From: Paratinospora sagittata
Taxonomy: Eukaryota; Streptophyta; Magnoliopsida; Ranunculales; Menispermaceae
Assembly: GCA_035771175.1 (NCBI GenBank)
Contig: CM069594.1
Location: 45,807,534 to 45,871,533, forward strand
Length of the DNA: 64,000 nucleotides
Reading direction: 5' to 3'
This document shows, in pieces, positions 62,484-64,000 of the stretch. The notes under the pieces were generated by a model. The model did not search any database and had not been told where the DNA came from. It saw only the letters and a list, made by a program, of their open reading frames with translations. How positions within the stretch are numbered: position 1 is the stretch's first letter; the number at the start of each line of letters is the position of its first letter. Made by a program: the position numbers and the translations under genes.

Positions 62484-63667
62484 TTGTGTATATCAACCTG
62501 CTATCTTTCAATAGAGAACATGATACACAACCCAATAATAACACGTTATCCACGTTTGAGACAAAAATCAGATATTTCTAAAGAAAAAAATGTGGCCACT
62601 TAACCTTGCTCGCCTTTTCTATACCTTACACAGTTTTGCCTGGTTATCTTAATTGAAATATTATCTAGTAACACCCCTATAACTCCCATTGTCTCGCACG
62701 CCCAAAACAACTTTAGATTAAACAACGCTTTGAATCCAAATCATTTTGTACTCTCTTCCTCTTTAACCTGCAACTACTAATTTGATAAAACCCTCATTCT
62801 CTGATTTTCAAAGATAGAACACGCACGATTTTGGCAGGTTAGACTGAGCTTTCCAAAGAGTGTTTAAATCAAAGAAAGTCGTGATTCTTGCATTTGTCCA
62901 AACAACCTTCGAACTGACTCAAAATTGCAAACTGTCTTGAAGATAACCTAATTATTTCGCAAGTTCTTCATTTTATTCCTTTTGTGCTGAGATTTCCAGA
63001 GGCTATCTATTGTTTTAAACTGTAAGTATTTGAAGTGTTCTCGGTAAGAGAAAACATCACTTGTATATTTTTTTCTAAGAGCTTGAACTAATCATCAACA
63101 ACACATCAAACAATAGGTATTGAAGTCTAAAAAGATCAAGCTCGAAGAACGAAGACATATCTCAAGTCTAATGCCATAGTTTTATCTTTGGTGTGTAGTG
63201 TAACTTCTCGATCAATCTCAGCACTAAAACTCAGAAAATTGAAAAGTCCTTAAAATCACTTCGATATAGTATTCCATTTTGAAAAAAAGTTTTCCGGAAG
63301 GTTTTAATCATAATTTCAATGAGTTTTGAATTATTTAATAGTTTTTAATCTTATATCAATATGTTTTGAGTCAATGGAATGGTTCTTGAGTGTCAAAATA
63401 TTAATTTTCCAAAAATAAGGCTATTCAGCAATTTGCAAAAATTTTCCAGGTTGCACTTGTGCCCTATCAGTGTTGATAGCCCGCTGATAGGGTTGTATAA
63501 TAAAACATTTGTTTTTCTTGAAAATTGTCTATAGCGCTCTATCCCCTTTGATAACTCGCTATAAAGATGTTGTCGTGATCTTTCCATTTTTAGTAAAGTG
63601 GGCAATAGCGCGCTATAGGCCTCGATAACTCGCTATCGGAAAGTCTGAAAAACTCGTGCTCTCGGGT
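62484..63667. repeat. Representative full satellite monomer (1,184 bp)
   Basis: Chosen as a complete, ordinary copy. In order it holds a stretch free of obvious motifs (first about 530 bp), the constant segment around aactgtaagtatttgaag (ctgtaagtatgtg in most copies), an impure poly(T) tract near 63,065-63,076, a stretch with tatcgaagtc-type sequence, an A/T-rich region near 63,290-63,400, and then the GC-richer dyad core from about 63,460 to 63,650. Base composition is roughly one third GC by eye. No Pol II or Pol III gene, telomere-type repeat or recognisable transposon end is visible. Confidence 0.9.
63460..63650. repeat. Dyad-rich GC core of the satellite monomer
   Basis: In the common monomer type this core has CCCTATCAG pairing with CTGATAGGG across a 13-nt spacer (the spacer holds an extra TGATAG able to pair with CTATCA). 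It also has the 12-bp palindrome ATAGCGCGCTAT, the palindrome AGGCCT, and CGATA pairing with TATCG across 6 nt. The block atagcgcgctat-N6-(t/c)gataactcgctat occurs twice per monomer, about 74 bp apart, which indicates an older internal duplication. The same order recurs in nearly all copies, for example 61085-61280, 50030-50200 and 18345-18520. It may be a protein-binding or cruciform-forming segment, but nothing in the sequence proves a function. Confidence 0.8.
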
Positions 63668-64000
63668 TTGTGTATATCAACCTGCTATCTTTCAATAGAG
63701 AACATGATACACAACCCAATAATAACACGTTATCCACGTTTGAGACAAAAATCAGATATTTCTAACGAGAAAAATGTGGCCACTTCTCCTTGCTCGACTT
63801 TTCTATACCTTGCACAGTTTTGCCTGGTTACCTTAATTGAAATATTATCTACTAACACCTTGAGGATTCCCATTGTCTCGCACGCCCAAAACAACTTTAG
63901 ATTAAACAACGTTTTGAATTCAAATCACTTTGTACTCTCTTCCTCTTTAACCTGCAACTACTAATTAGATAAAACCCTCATTCTCTGATTTTCAAAGAGA

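Larger units (their letters stand above)
60944..64000. repeat. Tandem satellite array, right part
   Basis: The same satellite resumes after the viral insert, with anchors at 61301, 62484 and 63668 (spacings 1,183 and 1,184) in the same orientation as the left array, and it continues past the window end. The first monomer is incomplete: satellite sequence restarts at tttgaaaaaaatgtttt (60944-60960), then lacks about 34 bp normally found there. Apart from that gap, monomer phase on the two sides of the insert agrees (about 794 bp from the last left anchor to this motif, about 793 bp in the intact monomer 61301-62483). This shows a single insertion into a pre-existing array. Confidence 0.96.

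Overview
This window looks like a heterochromatic satellite block from a flowering-plant nuclear genome, interrupted once by an integrated pararetrovirus. About 55 of the 64 kb is a head-to-tail tandem array of an AT-rich repeat with a monomer of about 1,185 bp. I counted 45 copies of one anchor (the phase ttgtgtatatcaac or a one-base variant), 42 in positions 1-52,232 and three in 60,944-64,000. The array runs off both ends of the window. Nothing in the satellite looks like a conserved gene. Its short open frames recur only because the DNA recurs. I do not recognise the satellite family and cannot name the species.

Layout of the left array: 1-11,141 holds loosely ordered 1,185-bp monomers with several internal deletions. 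11,142-18,542 is a higher-order block: a 3.70-kb unit present twice, each made of two 1.85-kb composites (one monomer plus a 665-bp partial). 18,543-26,150 returns to simple monomers, with one nearly identical adjacent pair. 26,150-30,610 is a 2,229-bp two-monomer unit present twice with almost no differences. 30,611-34,817 is mixed monomers. 34,818-44,308 and 44,309-52,232 are two different families of dimeric (about 2.37 kb) higher-order repeats. Every monomer carries a GC-richer core with several perfect dyads.

52,233-60,943 is an endogenous pararetrovirus (Caulimoviridae) on the minus strand. It has a tRNA-Met-type primer binding site, a leader with two tandem hydrophobic mini-ORFs, one large polyprotein frame (movement protein, coiled-coil region, acidic/proline-rich region, capsid core, CCHC knuckle, protease, reverse transcriptase, RNase H, long C-terminal extension), a small second ORF, and a TATA-box promoter at its 3' end. 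One long polyprotein followed by one small ORF resembles florendoviruses or, less closely, petuviruses. The polyprotein frame stays in register along its whole length but is broken by a 481-bp foldback insertion and five stop codons between 57,557 and 56,070. The protease/RT/RNase H part is open for 899 codons.

At 60,319-60,335 the full copy meets, head to head, an inverted plus-strand fragment of its own protease region (60,331-60,941). The joint falls at the primer binding site, where the two sequences share a short microhomology. A 17-bp satellite sequence occurs on both sides of the viral insert. I read this as repair-mediated integration of a nearly full-length viral DNA plus a fragment into the array. 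All coordinates come from reading by eye; identities and higher-order-repeat boundaries are approximate.
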